From: Cladocopium goreaui
Lineage: Eukaryota > Sar > Dinophyceae > Suessiales > Symbiodiniaceae
DNA: 64,000 nucleotides
Direction: 5' to 3'
Assembly: GCA_947184155.2 (NCBI GenBank)
Contig: CAMXCT020001513.1
Span: forward strand, 407,501-471,500
The position numbers and the translations under genes were made by a program. The notes below the pieces were generated by a model. That model was not told the DNA's origin. It searched no databases and worked only from the letters and a program-made list of their open reading frames with translations. Positions 1-11,559 of this stretch are shown piece after piece. Position 1 is the first letter of the stretch; every line of letters begins with the position of its first letter.

Positions 1-69
1 CGTTATCCGGTCCACGGTCATCATCCAACAGGGAACGAGTCGGAAAATGACAGGGCCTGGTCGCTAGGA

Positions 70-111
70 TCAAGCGCTTCTCTTCAACACCCCATTGGTG
101 CCAAATGCCAC
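70..111 (-). CDS. Terminal exon of an unidentified minus-strand gene
   Basis: Read on the minus strand, a CAG acceptor is followed by the 14-codon frame VAFGTNGVLKRSA and a TGA stop at 72-70. The exon starts with G after AG and continues in phase from the island at 1153-1233. The plus strand is also open here, from the window edge to a stop at 183, with a PKKRK basic cluster at codons 43-47, so strand is not certain. Family not recognised. Confidence 0.4.
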   Translation of the reverse strand: MAFGTNGVLKRSA

Positions 112-959
112 CTGAGATGTCCGGATCCAAAGAAACGGAAAGCGACCGTTGATGATTTGCTAAAGCTTTCTGGGAAGCTATAACTGTGTAACTTTTCAGT
201 TGATTTACGAGTAATGGATCTACTGTATCTGAACATACTGTAGTTTTTATATCCTACATTTTGTAGGCCCAAAGGTCACTCCTGTGGGCCATTGTGATCC
301 ATTTTGCACGGACTGCCTGCAAGACCAGCAAGCGGGATCCAACAAAAACATGAGCCGGATGAGCTTTCACAATGATAGCTATATCACGCCATATCTATAG
401 GCTAACTCCACTAGGGTTGCTAGATGTTTACAGCTCGCTTTATCTTGCCGACATTCAACTCCCTCCTTGGATGTGCATTCCTGAAATTGGGGTAGTGGGT
501 AATATCCAGGCATTGTACCACAGCTGCGGGATATACCCCTGTTATGGCTTATCAATATCACCAATAACTATGTTACTATGTAGAATGTATTAGAATATGC
601 TTATAGTTATTGCCACTTGATTGTGCTTATATATGCCACAAAGTGGGCCCCTATATAGCTTGGTTGGTTTATAACTCCAATAACTCACTTAACGCTGCTG
701 ATTCCGCCGAGAGTTGCCGAGAGTGGGATAGTCATGGAATCTCCATGGGAATCCAAACATGATGGGTTTATAAACGTCTATGAACATATGTACCAGATAT
801 GTATAACATATATATATATATATTTGTAGGGGACTCTATGATATCTCCATGCGAGCAGGTTTGAGGCCATTTCTCTCACGATCATGCAGTTATGGCCATC
901 AGCAGTTACAAATGGACATATAACTCAGCTTCTTTTTTCGTGAAAAAAAACCTAAACAA

Positions 960-1067
960 CTGGTTGGTGGTTTTTTCACCATCTTGAAAAATATGAGTTC
1001 GTCAATGGGAAGGATGACATCCCATATGAAATGGAATCCATAAAACATGTTCCAAACCACCAACCAG
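960..1067. mobile_element. Family B MITE-like element
   Basis: CTGGTTGGTGGTTT at the left and AAACCACCAACCAG at the right, with the family core (AAAAATATGAGTTCGTCA) between them. Flanks are AT-rich. Confidence 0.8.
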
Positions 1068-1152
1068 TGTATATATAAATATTAACATATATTAACCAAC
1101 AATAGCAGTTATAAAACATCTTCCAGTCACCACCAACCATCAAAAAAGTCAC

Positions 1153-1233
1153 CAGGTGTTTCTGAGCTGCCAGGCTATTGGCCACAAAGTCCACCTTGTA
1201 GCTACCGCTCTTCAGGCCTCCTCTGATCACGGC
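1153..1233 (-). CDS. Internal exon of an unidentified minus-strand gene
   Basis: The minus strand shows a pyrimidine-rich acceptor ending CGCAG, then 27 codons starting AVIRGGLKSGSYKVDFVANS, then a GTGACT donor. About three quarters of codons start with a purine and about 70 percent end in G or C, the best coding profile in this part of the window. It ends on a codon boundary and joins in phase to 70-111. The plus strand is also open but lacks that codon pattern. Product unknown. Confidence 0.45.
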
Positions 1234-2404
1234 CTGCGAAAAGAAAACGACAAAATCTGTGCTGACCATAGGATAGAAAACATGTATCCAGGTGAAATCT
1301 ATGGAAAAAAACATAGGAATTGGCAGTTTCTGTTGCTGAAACAATGTTGGTCTTACTGATTACAACGTTGCTTGAGTTGCTTAAAAATTCACTCATATGA
1401 AAAACTGTTGGGTTTAGGTATTATCATGTATTATCTATATAGTTCACACCAGGTTATTGTAAAGTTGTTAGTGGTCAACTAGGAAACAAACACTTGTGTC
1501 GCTGATGCTCTACCAATTCTCAGTGAAAAATCAGTGAAATCCTAACTGACTTTGGAAAAAAAGCCGTGGGGGTTGAATCCACATTGTTGTTCCGTACTTA
1601 GCTCTGGTAATTTGTTACATAGCTATGGAAAATGGCTGATTTATAGATGGTTTACCTATTAAAGCGGAAGTTTTCCAAAGCTATATGTTAGTTTACCAAA
1701 GGGCACCTCATCTTAACTCCACTCGTTCTGTTCCGAGTAGGATTCAAAAAAAGCAACTTTTAATAATCAACAGTCCGCAGCTTTCTATTTTCATGGTTGT
1801 CCCATCCACCCGACTAAGGCCGCAACCCATAGGTTTCGCACATGTGGAGCAACTGGAGTTCTGTGCCAGACCTGGAGACGTTCAAAAATCTGGGTTTCAT
1901 GGGCTTTGGTCTGGATATCTATCGCTATTTCTTGATACGTAAAACATGTGATACAATCGTAGATTGTATCATTTATAGTATCATTTGTAGTATCTCTAAT
2001 TGTAGTTTTAATATGGGGATGTGTTGATCTAAATGGGGGACCATCGTCAATGATGGGGACAAACGTCCAGCAGTAGGAGCTAGTTTGGTGCGAACAATGG
2101 GGTACCAGGTTTTGACCCGCATCCAAAGGTTGTAGGGGGGAGTTTACCCCTGTGTACCAATAAGTCGAATAAAAAGACAACATATCAGGGCCCCTGTTCA
2201 AAAACAACCCCAAAAAATTGGGATCTATCATGTTCAGACATGGGCGTGATTCGTAATCAATGTCATAATGGGATAATGGCTAGGGCCGGATGGTCATCCG
2301 CTTGGAACAGATGCTTGGGGTGCTCAAATTTCAAAACTTTAGCCACCAAATGACTCCACCTGCAGCTTTCACTTCAGGGACTCAACTGGTGTCAGTTTGG
2401 GGGA

Positions 2405-2508
2405 TACCCTCTTGTAAACTAACATAACTATGGAAAATCACCGTTTTTAATGGGTAAATTCACCATAAATGGCCATTTTCCATAGCTATGTTAGTTTACC
2501 AGAGGGTA
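2405..2508. mobile_element. Family A MITE-like element (TA target)
   Basis: Inverted ends TACCCTC(T)TGTAAACTAACATA and TATGTTAGTTTACCAGAGGGTA enclose a short palindromic core. The TA at each end fits a TA target duplication, as in Tc1/mariner-type elements. A GC-richer island with no decisive frame follows directly at 2520-2620. Confidence 0.8.
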
Positions 2509-2768
2509 TGTTTCCCTTTCTTCCAAAGGACTCAGCGATTGATTGAACCACAAATAGTCTACTGAGACAGCTTGAGAGGACTTGCTCGAATTTGCTCCAC
2601 AATTGAGAGGGGAATTCTAGCCCACCTGAAAAAATGTGACAATTAAATTGGGCATTGTCTTCTCCACTGAGTAAGTATGAAGTTGAACAGTGAAACCTGT
2701 TGCAATGGAAGTGCAGTTTGGTCGTCTTTTCTATCATCTATTTTTTTTGTTTAATTACATAACATTAC

Positions 2769-2866
2769 CTGGTTGGTGGTTTCAACCCCTCTGAAAAATA
2801 TGAAAGTCAGTTGGGATGATTATTACCAACATATGGAAAAAATCAATGTTCCAAACCACCAACCAG
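2769..2866. mobile_element. Family B MITE-like element
   Basis: Ends CTGGTTGGTGGTTT and CCAAACCACCAACCAG. TTAC stands next to both ends, a likely 4-bp target duplication. The core carries the family sequence around CCTCTGAAAAATATG. Confidence 0.8.
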
Positions 2867-3059
2867 TTACATGTATTATGTTTAGGTCTTGCTGAGTCTT
2901 GCTGGTCGAATCCCAAAATCTCTGCGGGTCAACCACCATGTTCCATGTATTTCTATATGTATAAATTACGATTAACCACCCCATGTCTTTACTTTTTGTT
3001 TGCTAAAAAAACATGTAAAAACCACAAGGTGGTGCCCCCCACATAGTAACGAGTTCGAT

Positions 3060-3112
3060 ATATCTATCTATATATTTATCTATCTATCTATCTATCAATC
3101 TATCTATCTACC
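3060..3112. repeat. CTAT/ATCT microsatellite
   Basis: Imperfect run of the tetramer CTAT (tatctatcta units). The long frames through it are repeat artefacts. Confidence 0.85.
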
Positions 3113-3366
3113 TAACTACCATAAACCAAACGCTATGTTTGTTGGGTCAATTATAACCCCCATGAATACTATAGTTACAAGTATCATAAACCCTAGTTGT
3201 TGGAGTTATGAATCACCTTTGCCAAAAACCATAGTTACTACATATATGAGATACCTACCATAAATCATAAATCCAACAGTTCAATTGGAGTTCCGATTCC
3301 ACAGGTTGTTTTCACAACCTGTGGGTCACCGTCCTCCTAAATTCTCGTCGCCCCAACAAGCGGCAC

Positions 3367-3422
3367 CTGCCAGTAGGGCAGCACCTCTGGTGACAGCCAT
3401 GTGTTGATCCTCGCGACGACGA
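3367..3422 (-). CDS. Exon-like island, unidentified product
   Basis: On minus an AG acceptor leads into a frame ending VARINTWLSPEVLPYWQ and a CAG/GTGCCG donor. About 84 percent of codons end in G or C. The same frame also runs on past the donor to a TAG near 3340, so it may instead be a terminal exon. Only 18 codons long, so chance is possible. Confidence 0.35.
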
Positions 3423-3459
3423 CTCATCGGGGGTGAAATTTCTTTCATGGGGATTTCAA

Positions 3460-4010
3460 TGCAGAATCAGCATATTCATGATTATATGATGATGAAAAAT
3501 ATAGTCATGATTAATACATATATGTTTTTCATCATCATACATGAGATATCATACATGAATGTGCTATAAACCAGCATGTGATGAAAACAATGAATAGTGA
3601 TATTTTATATGATGGTGATCAGCATGAATCATACCTGATTATCACCATGAGATTTATTCTTTTCTGAAATAATGAATCAGTCCAGATTGATGTCTCATTG
3701 ATACTTAGTGAAACAGCTATTTCATTGTGTTTTTTTTGAGGCAAAACCTATTGATACTTAGTTTTCTGAAATGATGCATTTCTGTAGCTATGTCATATTC
3801 ATACCAGTATTTATATATATATACTTGTATCATCGAATAACTATTAGTGATATACATATGGTATATTGGTACTGATACTGATCAATATAATACTGATACC
3901 GATATTACCGATACTGGTGAAATACTGTATTTATGGGTATAATGCTGATATATATATATATATACCGATAGTGAAATACTGATACTGATTCAGATACAGG
4001 TATACTACTG
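3460..4010. repeat. AT-rich degenerate short-period repeats
   Basis: Many variants of ATGATG, GATACTGAT and TACCGAT words with no sustained frame. It separates the minus-strand islands below 3.5 kb from the mostly plus-strand islands above 5.6 kb. Confidence 0.6.
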
Positions 4011-5614
4011 CAAAATCAGGCTGGTGGACTTCAAATAGGGAGTTGGTGAATTTATCTGACATTAATTGACTACTGCATGTATCATGGATGTGGTGAAGCC
4101 ACGAATACACTATCCTGGATACTACTGTAAATGTATGGTAAAAAAAACACATAAGAACTATCTCCAAAAGGTAGGTTTATTGTAGTATTGTTATGTGCTC
4201 CACATTAATGGTAGAATTGAATATGGACTTGGTGAATGTAGTGTTTGTAATGGATTTGTCGGACGTCGTGACTCAACGAGTTTTTTTTTAAATCTTCTGA
4301 CTAGAATTGACTATATGCAGCAATCATTCACATAGATTCATTAAAGAGCCTTGGGTTACTCCTGAAAGGGCTACTCCTAAAAGTTGCTATCATTTCAAAA
4401 AACCTCAAACATTCTCAAAACATCCAAACAACTATAAAACATACCAAACAAAACAACTAAAACAAACAAAAATGAAAAACAAACTCACAACTTGCAAAAA
4501 AAACAAACAAACGATACACAATCCAAACATGTTTCAAACAAAATCAACTGGTTCCAAACAAACCCAAGAAGTTCATAGAAGTTTCACATAAAAAAAAAAA
4601 AAAACGGTAAAACTAATACCAAAAACAATCTAAAATTAATGTTATATATATATTTAAATAGTATCAATGAACAATATTGGAATGAAATTGAACTGTTTGG
4701 AATGAAATGGATGTGTTTGGAATTAAAATGATTGAACATGTTTTTTTTTTTTGACTAGGAATGTTCCCATAGGGAATGTCCCCCTCCGTAGACAAAACAG
4801 ATGTAAGCGAAAAAAAACAAGTAAAACATACGTTCGGAAGAAACCAACACACATCGATATACAACAACATCCCATATGCTCCATGGCATATCTACTAGCA
4901 TTCATCCCAAAAAGGGTTCCGTTATGTAGGTAAACACAAAACACATAGAGCCAATGGACTATCAGAAGTTGACCCATAGCGGCGGTGGTACCCACAGTCA
5001 CGTTCTGCTTGTTACTCGTTTCAGTATCACTTACAACTCATTACAACTCCAGTTATGAAAAAATTACAACGATAAGCCGTAATTCCTAATTAACACATGT
5101 TACAAGTTATAAACCAACGCGGCTGATTCAGAGGGGGCACCACCTTAGAACAAGTACTGAATAAACTTTGGATGAACAATTGCAGCGGAAAATGACGTGA
5201 CCCGTGACCAGCCACGTTAGAAAGGTGGTGCCCCAGGTCGTTCGCTCAGTCGCTTGACAAATAGAATCACTTTTCTTGAGGGATATGAAATAACATGAAA
5301 TAACTATAGTTCGAGCAACAAAGTTTGGGGGATAAAAGCAAAAACATTGCTTTCTGTTTTTGTTAAAACATGGGGTAAGATGAAGCAACAAACTTAACGT
5401 TTGGGGGAACCACATTGTGTACATCTGTGTTCAACCCCCAAAAACAAATGATCCAAGTTGCGGGCCAAAAGGTTAGGAACCCTCCCATAAACTAACATAG
5501 ATATGGAAAACCCATCATTCATGAATTTCAAACGGAAGTTTCCATGGGTTTTCTATGGTTTTCTACATCTACGTTAGTTGACCCTAGGCTAAACCATGGG
5601 TTTTAATCGTGCAG

Positions 5615-5770
5615 AACCACGGAAGTTGGATCCAGCGAACCACCCCTGCGCTGCGGCACCTTTGACCCGACCTTGGCAGGGAGTGGATCCCCTGGGGAAC
5701 CCTCTGCCGAGCGGAACAGTGGTGATGGAACCAATGGCTATAGCGGCTACCAGAGGCTATGGAACCAAAG
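5615..5770 (+). CDS. Exon-like island, unidentified product
   Basis: After TCGTGCAG the plus frame starting TTEVGSSEPPLRCGTFDPTL stays open for about 51 codons with 60 percent purine first positions and about 62 percent GC third positions. A second plus frame from an ATG at 5596 and one minus frame are also open. Rich in Gly, Ser, Glu and Pro; no family recognised. Confidence 0.3.
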
Positions 5771-5991
5771 TTATCTATGATGTCTATGATGTCTATTTCA
5801 CCAAAGTTCGGTGGTTTCAGAGGCCATGAGGTCTATGAATTGCATTTTTGTTCAACCGAATCCTCTGGCTACATGAGGGTCTGGTGCACAAAGATTGTAG
5901 CTTCGCAATTTCGCAAGCGTCTTTTCAACGTTTGTACATAAAGATTTTGTCACATACAAATAGAGATGACTATAGTGGAATACAGTAGAAA

Positions 5992-6103
5992 TACCCTCTG
6001 GTAATTTGTTACATAGCTATTGAAAATGGCCCAGTCGAAATAGTGGATTTACCCATTAGAAATAGTGGATTTTTCCATAGCTATGTTAGTTTACCAGAGG
6101 GTA
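5992..6103. mobile_element. Family A element with adjacent half copy
   Basis: A complete copy with TA at each end. A solo right half follows at 6118-6159, ending TTAGTTTACCAGAGGGTA. The island at 6156-6308 begins inside that terminal repeat. Confidence 0.85.
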
Positions 6104-6155
6104 CCTCATCCCATGAAACATGGTGATTTTCCATAGCTATGTTAGTTTACCAGAG

Positions 6156-6308
6156 GGTACACATTCTGGAATGGTGAACCATCCGCTGCAAACATCCTGC
6201 AGTACCTCCGAAATTTCCCATGGTCCCTGAGAGCAGGTCTCTTCGATGTAGATCTGACTTTCACCTCCGGAGTGTTCCATGCAGAGATGCGACCGTCAAA
6301 CGATTGTA
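6156..6308. CDS. Exon-like island filling the gap between two elements
   Basis: The island fills the space between a family A end (AG at 6154-6155) and a family E start. On plus the frame ILQYLRNFPWSLRAGLFDVD is open throughout. On minus a frame containing ESQIYIEETCSQGPWEISEV is open and runs into the family A end exactly at CTCTG/GTAAAC. Strand unresolved, but both readings place splice signals in the element ends. Confidence 0.3.
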
Positions 6309-6446
6309 CAATGTGCGGCCCCCGGCCACGATAGCGTTCAGTTGGTGCCAATAACTCCAATAACTGTATGGTTTATGGTACTTATTACTATAGTTACTGG
6401 GGCTTATACATCTACTATCATCTACTTATAACTGGGCCTCACATTG
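6309..6446. mobile_element. Family E MITE-like element
   Basis: Starts CAATGTGCGGCCCCC after TA and ends GGGCCTCACATTG before TA. The core is the family sequence AACTCCAATAACT...TATGGTTTATGGTACTTAT. The right flank reads TTGTAG, a possible splice acceptor. Confidence 0.8.
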
Positions 6447-6585
6447 TAGCTATTTGGAGGTGATACATCAATGATCTGGGCAAAGCTCAATGAATTTTCT
6501 GATGCATTCGTGGTGACTTCCCTGAATCACATGTCGATTCTCCTTGAGAACAAAAACAAACCGACATGTGACATACCTACAAGGT
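6447..6585. CDS. Exon-like island between family E and family F ends
   Basis: The plus frame from TTGTAG reads LFGGDTSMIWAKLNEFSDAF and stays open to ACAAG/GTTGCCCCC, the first bases of a family F end. On minus a frame containing ENRHVIQGSHHECIRKFIEL is open to a stop. The island occupies precisely the space between two elements. Product unknown. Confidence 0.3.
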
Positions 6586-6799
6586 TGCCCCCTAGTTATA
6601 AGATGTTATAAGTTTGTTCAATAAACCATCTAACTATGGCTAGTATCACCGTAAACCCTAGTGAAGCTAGTTGTACCTGTTAGCTTATCGACTTCAGACT
6701 TGTTTTATCGGCAGTCCACATCAATCCACACAGCTCAGTTGGTCATCTCTACCCTAGTCATGTGGTAATGATTCATAACCAGGATATACATATATCCCA

Positions 6800-6910
6800 A
6801 GTAACTATGGTTAATAACTCCAATAACTATATGGTTTATGGTACTTATAACTAACTATGGCTACTGGCGCTTACAAACCAACTTATAACTGGGGGGGGGC
6901 TCACATTGCA
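6800..6910. mobile_element. Degenerate family E copy
   Basis: Shares AATAACTCCAATAACTAT and TATGGTTTATGGTACTTATA with family E and ends in a G-rich block followed by CTCACATTGCAG. The left end is eroded. Confidence 0.6.
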
Positions 6911-7010
6911 GGATATAGAGATATCCCAAATATATGCCGGTTGAACATGAAAACAACATGAAATTGCACCAAGCAGTGAATGCAGGGGATGTAATTTAAG
7001 TCCCCTCTAG

Positions 7011-7254
7011 GGAAAGTTCTGCAGTGGCACCTTCCCCTGGCAGCTTCAGCTTTCCAAACCTCAGTGATGGACGATGTTGGGAAATCCACAGTTTTGAGAT
7101 CATTGAATGGCAAAAAATCGTGAAATCAAAACCAATACCAATCATAAATCATTGGATTTCCGTAGGTCTGTTTTTGCTGCTACTTGAGTTGATTGCCATT
7201 TTGCTGCTGCCAAAATGTGTTCACGTTTCTACCACCATTCTCTTGCCAGAAATT
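7011..7254 (+). CDS. Exon-like block with a hydrophobic segment
   Basis: One plus frame is open from CTCTAG at 7010 to a stop at 7263. The first part reads ESSAVAPSPGSFSFPNLSDG with 63 percent purine first positions. The last part, LFLLLLELIAILLLPK, would span a membrane and ends at a good donor (ATT/GTGAGT). It may be two exons, with a second acceptor CCGTAG near 7166. Product unknown. Confidence 0.3.
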
Positions 7255-7814
7255 GTGAGTTGATTGAGGCTTGGGCACAAATGCCGGAAAGCATGTGAAC
7301 CTTCTTAGTACAAGGGTAGCCAAGTTGATTTATAACTGACTATAGTAAAACCAATTCGGCTTTGTGGCAATGAAAAGACAACAGTTAGAGGATTTTGGAG
7401 GCCGGTTGTTAACCAACCTAGCTACAGTATGCTACAGTTATATAATTATATGGGTCACCACCTTGTACCCCGGTAGCATCAACCTCTTGCCAACCATCCA
7501 GGCTGGCACTTTGAATTGAGCAACCCATCTAATCAGTGAATTCACTATTGCCGAGTTTGATGTAGTGTCACACATTTAGGATCACATAAGAAAAGGTATG
7601 AATTTCTCTGATATGGTGTACCCCCAAACTCCGTGATGATTCATCATGTCCCATCAAAAATACCATGAAACAAAATGAAAAAAGGTGTTAGTTATGTGTC
7701 AATCCCCGTGTTCAGTCACACCCACAAACAAAATTCATATGGAATCTCTTGGCCATATCAGGCCATATCCCATGAAAATCCATGAAATATCACGGTTTAC
7801 CCATGTGATGCACC

Positions 7815-7921
7815 TCCTATGGACATCTCAAACGCCCAAGCAACGCTTCTGCATCGTAGGGATTCGTGATGTCCGAGGCGTCCGTGTCGATCCTGGCCAT
7901 CAACGGCTTAATAACCCATAG
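7815..7921. CDS. Exon-like island, strand unresolved
   Basis: On minus, MARIDTDASDITNPYDAEAL has about 74 percent GC third positions. On plus, GFVMSEASVSILAINGLI follows ATCGTAG and runs to a family C-like end. Both are plausible and neither is recognised. Confidence 0.3.
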
Positions 7922-8025
7922 GATCCATGGTGCTGGTATCTATGCTAACATGACTGGGGTATATTGATGGTAAATGTATGTAAATGTTACCATATATAGC
8001 AGCACCATGGATCCGTCATGGGTAA
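7917..8025. mobile_element. Divergent family C element
   Basis: CCCATAGGATCCATGGTGCTGG at the left and AGCAGCACCATGGATCC at the right form an inverted repeat, with the family C core GGTATATTGATGGTAAATG between. A GTGCTGG extension marks a subfamily also seen at 46200-46290 and 53347-53449. Confidence 0.65.
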
Positions 8026-8035
8026 GATGTTATAG

Positions 8036-8153
8036 CTGGTTGGTGGTTGACCTAGCCCTCTGAAAAATGATGGAGTCAGTTCGTCAGTTGGGATGATGAC
8101 ATTCCCAATATATGGAAAGTCATAAAATTCCATGGTTCCAAACCACCAACCAG
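8036..8153. mobile_element. Family B MITE-like element
   Basis: CTGGTTGGTGGTTGACC to TCCAAACCACCAACCAG with the family core. It lies directly next to the family C-like copy at 7917-8025. Confidence 0.85.
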
Positions 8154-8611
8154 TATAAGTTGGCGATAGGGTACACATGGCTATCATTTCTTGTAATCAC
8201 CAACCTGACTTGAGGCGGAATGTGGATTCCCGATTCGTACATTCGAAAATGTGAGGCCTTGGAGAATGTTCGAACATATCCCAATCAAAAGGGGTTATAC
8301 TTGGTGGTTCACCCCAGTTGGCAAGTAGATTATAACCTTAAATGATAAATGGTTGCAATTGTAATTAATTAAGTAGAGAGCGTCAGGGGTACGGGTTAGT
8401 TCAGCTATATCGGGGGGTTCTTATCTACTGGGGTCAAGCACCAAGTAGCACCCATCTACTCCCAGATTGATGTTACCATGACTGAGTCGCCAGCGTCCCT
8501 TAAAGAACACATTTCGTAATCAGAAATCAAGCGGGTATAGGTCCTGGGGCACCAATGGTCCCACCATGGTTTTTAGGTTGTTTATAGACATGTTTGCCTG
8601 TCTGAAAATAG

Positions 8612-8778
8612 GATACTCCCCGAATCCCATGGGTGAATACATCCTTTTCCCTGTCAACATTGCCAAAATTTTGGGGCAACTGCCCACACTTATAATAGAT
8701 GATTTACCAGAAATAACGACTGGAGCTGAAAAAAAACCATGGACCCTGGCTGAAAAACCTGGGATCTCCGGAGAAAGG
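8612..8778 (+). CDS. Exon-like island, unidentified product
   Basis: A plus frame of about 55 codons lies between AATAG and the donor AGG/GTAAAT. It contains MGEYILFPVNIAKILGQLPT, then an acidic and Lys-rich stretch (EITTGAEKKPW). Purine first positions are about 64 percent. It ends on a codon boundary and can join in phase to 9019-9186. Product unknown. Confidence 0.4.
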
Positions 8779-8864
8779 GTAAATTCCTGGCAACAGTTTC
8801 AGCAAACCTTTGGGAACCACTGAAAAAGGAGAACACTGACTAACCACCCGAAAAAAAAATCATA

Positions 8865-8985
8865 CAATGTGAGGCCCCCAAGATAGCTAAGTTGGTTTAT
8901 AACTCCAATAACTATGGTTTATGGTACTTATTACTATAGTTACTGGGGCTTATAAATCTACTTTTAACTGGGGGGCCTCACGTTG
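8865..8985. mobile_element. Family E MITE-like element
   Basis: TA then CAATGTGAGGCCCCCAAG, and GGGGGGCCTCACGTTG then TA. The interior is close to the copy at 47859-47979. It lies between the exon-like islands at 8612-8778 and 9019-9186. Confidence 0.85.
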
Positions 8986-9018
8986 TACCTCATCACAGAA
9001 ATACCCCCAAATCAAGAG

Positions 9019-9186
9019 AGACAAGTAATACGCTGCGGCGAAAAACAACTCAAAGTCCTCAAACACATAAAAACAAACCAAACGTTCACCGTGAGCGGTG
9101 GCCCACCTCTCACATCCCTGACTGGTGGATCGATGGAAAGTGAAGTTGTCAGTAAACCTGGGCCGATTTCCGTCGGAAACCATGAG
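9019..9186 (+). CDS. Exon-like island, unidentified product
   Basis: 56 plus codons between CAAGAG and the donor GAG/GTGTTC. It contains TNQTFTVSGGPPLTSLTGGS and starts with a basic stretch (KQLKVLKHIK). About 66 percent of codons start with a purine. It begins and ends on codon boundaries, in phase with 8612-8778. No family recognised. Confidence 0.4.
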
Positions 9187-9879
9187 GTGTTCCATGTCTT
9201 TTTCCCACTATGAAAAGGGAGAAACTACATGGAAACTGAAACTGTCCCCTCATCCAGTGTGTCCATTTGCACCACAGTTTTGAGATCTTGGATATGGCCA
9301 AGCATCAAACCTGGGAAAAAAAAAAAACGATAGAATCGCTGGAAGTGGAAGAAATTGCTGGTGTTGCCTTTTTATTGCTTCATTTTCCCTTTTTCGTCGG
9401 TTTCCCAGAACTGCTTGCTCTGTTTTCCCCTGAGTGTTGCCTCAGCAAAAACATCGACCAACCCTATTTGGGAGTATAGTTGGGGCTGTAAATATGTATA
9501 TGTATATATGTTATGGTGATAAAACCTCATAAGCTGGGATACAACTACAATAACTATCGTTATAATATATCCACTTCGTTGATGAAAAATGGCTATAGTA
9601 ATGGCTAATAAATACTTGGAACGGTTAACAACTCTGGTGATAATGGATATAAACATAGTTATTAATCATTCCAAGCAATTCTTATTAATTACTGTATGTT
9701 TCAGGTTCATAACTTGGTTATATCATGTTATGTCCACTTGTAAGTCTGGGTAAACTCTGATAATTCACATTAACTATATGTACTGTAACTTATAATGTGG
9801 TTCTGTAGAATCTAATCATTCACATTATGTAATTGGAGAATATTGGAAGTGTCCTAAAATGGGGGTACCCCCAAATCAT

Positions 9880-9985
9880 CCAAGTCATGAGACCATTTGA
9901 GTATTGTCCATGGTGACGGGGGATCCCATGCTGGGCCACCGAACATTGACACGGAGATAAGGCCGCAAGGTACCAGGGAGTCGGC
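9880..9985. CDS. Exon-like island, strand unresolved
   Basis: On plus, HLSIVHGDGGSHAGPPNIDT runs to CAAG/GTACCA. A minus frame from an ATG is also open. Short and unrecognised. Confidence 0.25.
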
Positions 9986-10338
9986 ATCGCCAGCTGGCCA
10001 TGGTGACTAGTCACGTCATGCTGACCGACTGACGATCATCCCTTATGGAATCCTTATGGGTCGTAAACTGACACTCTGGTGGCGAACTACCCAGGAATCG
10101 TAAGTGGATTATAAGCCCAGTAGCGGGATAAGTAGGATTAATCCACCTACTAAAAGTAGGGTTAATCCAGCCACTTACTAAGTGGGATTAGCCACCAAGT
10201 AGATATTCATCTTGGTGTGTTTCGAACTTGGGTGGTACCAGAATAGCCCCTTCCAATTTCTGAATTTATAAGTGTTGATTGATGTTACTTGCTGATAAAC
10301 AAACACTTAGAATGGTCATGAACGGTCCAAATTGAGAG

Positions 10339-10445
10339 CTGGTTGGTGGTTTCAACTCTCTGACAAATATGAAAGTCAGTTGGGATGATGACATTCCCAA
10401 TATATGGAAAGTCATAAAATTCCATGGTTCCAAACCACCAACCAG
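10339..10445. mobile_element. Family B MITE-like element
   Basis: CTGGTTGGTGGTTTCAAC to TTCCAAACCACCAACCAG. AGAG at both flanks is a likely 4-bp target duplication. Confidence 0.85.
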
Positions 10446-10485
10446 AGAGATAACATGAGATAACCCCATTTTGACAAACCTCCAG

Positions 10486-10597
10486 CGCCGACAAGCCCTG
10501 CCTTCGATCATGTCCAAGAAAGTGGTGTCATTGCCACGGCGCAACCTGCAGAACCAGCAGGGGATGGATCCCGGATAGCCCTTCTCGGTTGACGGAT
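10486..10597. CDS. Exon-like island, strand unresolved
   Basis: The plus frame RRQALPSIMSKKVVSLPRRN has about 73 percent GC third positions. A second plus frame, PTSPAFDHVQESGVIATAQP, is also open to a TGA at 10597. On minus, LRRGNDTTFLDMIEGRACRR lies between TTCTGCAG and GAG/GTTTGT. Exonic nature is likely; strand is not decided. Confidence 0.3.
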
Positions 10598-11029
10598 CCC
10601 ATGATGGGCTGGGGTTACCCGGCCGGAAACATAGAGTTTAAGCGAACTGGAAGCCATGGCCCAGTCGAAATAGTTGATTATCCCCATCTGGTGCACTCCG
10701 GAGAGTCCTGTCCTGGGAAAATATCGTGATTAATTTTTGGGGTCCTGACCTTTTTAAGATTAAAATCCTGGTGCTTGACCTTACTTGCCGGAATTTATAG
10801 TCTCAGACGAATAAAACTTGCAGCCAATAATTTCTTGATGCTTAAGGTTTCCAGAAAGGCATTTCTCCCCCTCTAATATCAATTAAATTCCTGGGTGCCA
10901 ACCCTTATATAAAGCTCAACAAACAACCCCTCAACATATGCTGTTAACCGACTTATTTCCATGGTAAAGAACACAGTGAAAAAAACAGTGAAAATGCTAG
11001 AAAATAATGAAAAAAACTGAAAAAAATCA

Positions 11030-11510
11030 AAATCTCATGGCAATACCTTGCAATTGACCCACTGAATGGTTTAAACCTCATTGTGGATTGAATTTATGGA
11101 TAGAAATCTCATTTTTCAACATATTTTGACCCAAAAAAAATCGAAAAAAAAAAACTTTCAAAATTTCATGGCAATACCTTGAGCATGACCCACTGAATGG
11201 TTTAAACCTCATTGTGGATTGAATTTATGGATAGAAATCTCATTTTTCAACATATTTTGACCCAAAAAAAATCGAGGAAAAAAAACTTTCAAAATTTCAT
11301 GGCAATACCTTCAAAATGAACCACTGAATGTTTTAAACCTCATTGTGGATTGAATTTATGGATAGAAATCTCATTTTTCAACATATTTTGACCAAAAAAA
11401 AATCGAAAAAAAAAAACTTTCAAAATTTCATGGCAATACCTTCAAAATGAACCACTGAATGTTTTAAACCTCATTGTGGATATAATTTATTGAAAGAAGT
11501 CTGCTTTTTA
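11030..11510. repeat. 131-bp tandem repeat, four copies
   Basis: The word CATGGCAATACCTT recurs at 11036, 11167, 11298 and 11429, exactly 131 bp apart. Each unit carries TTTAAACCTCATTGTGGAT and an A-rich CAAAAAAAATCGA segment. The last unit diverges after CATTGTGGATATAATT. No frame runs through it. Confidence 0.95.
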
Positions 11511-11559
11511 AAAAGTATTGAAATTTATAAAAGTGACATTTCTCATTTTGCATCACTTT

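Noticed and set aside
4307-4591. 94-codon Lys/Thr/Asn-rich plus frame
   Set aside because: A/C-rich low-complexity DNA with many AAACAAA words and no GC-rich island or splice context.
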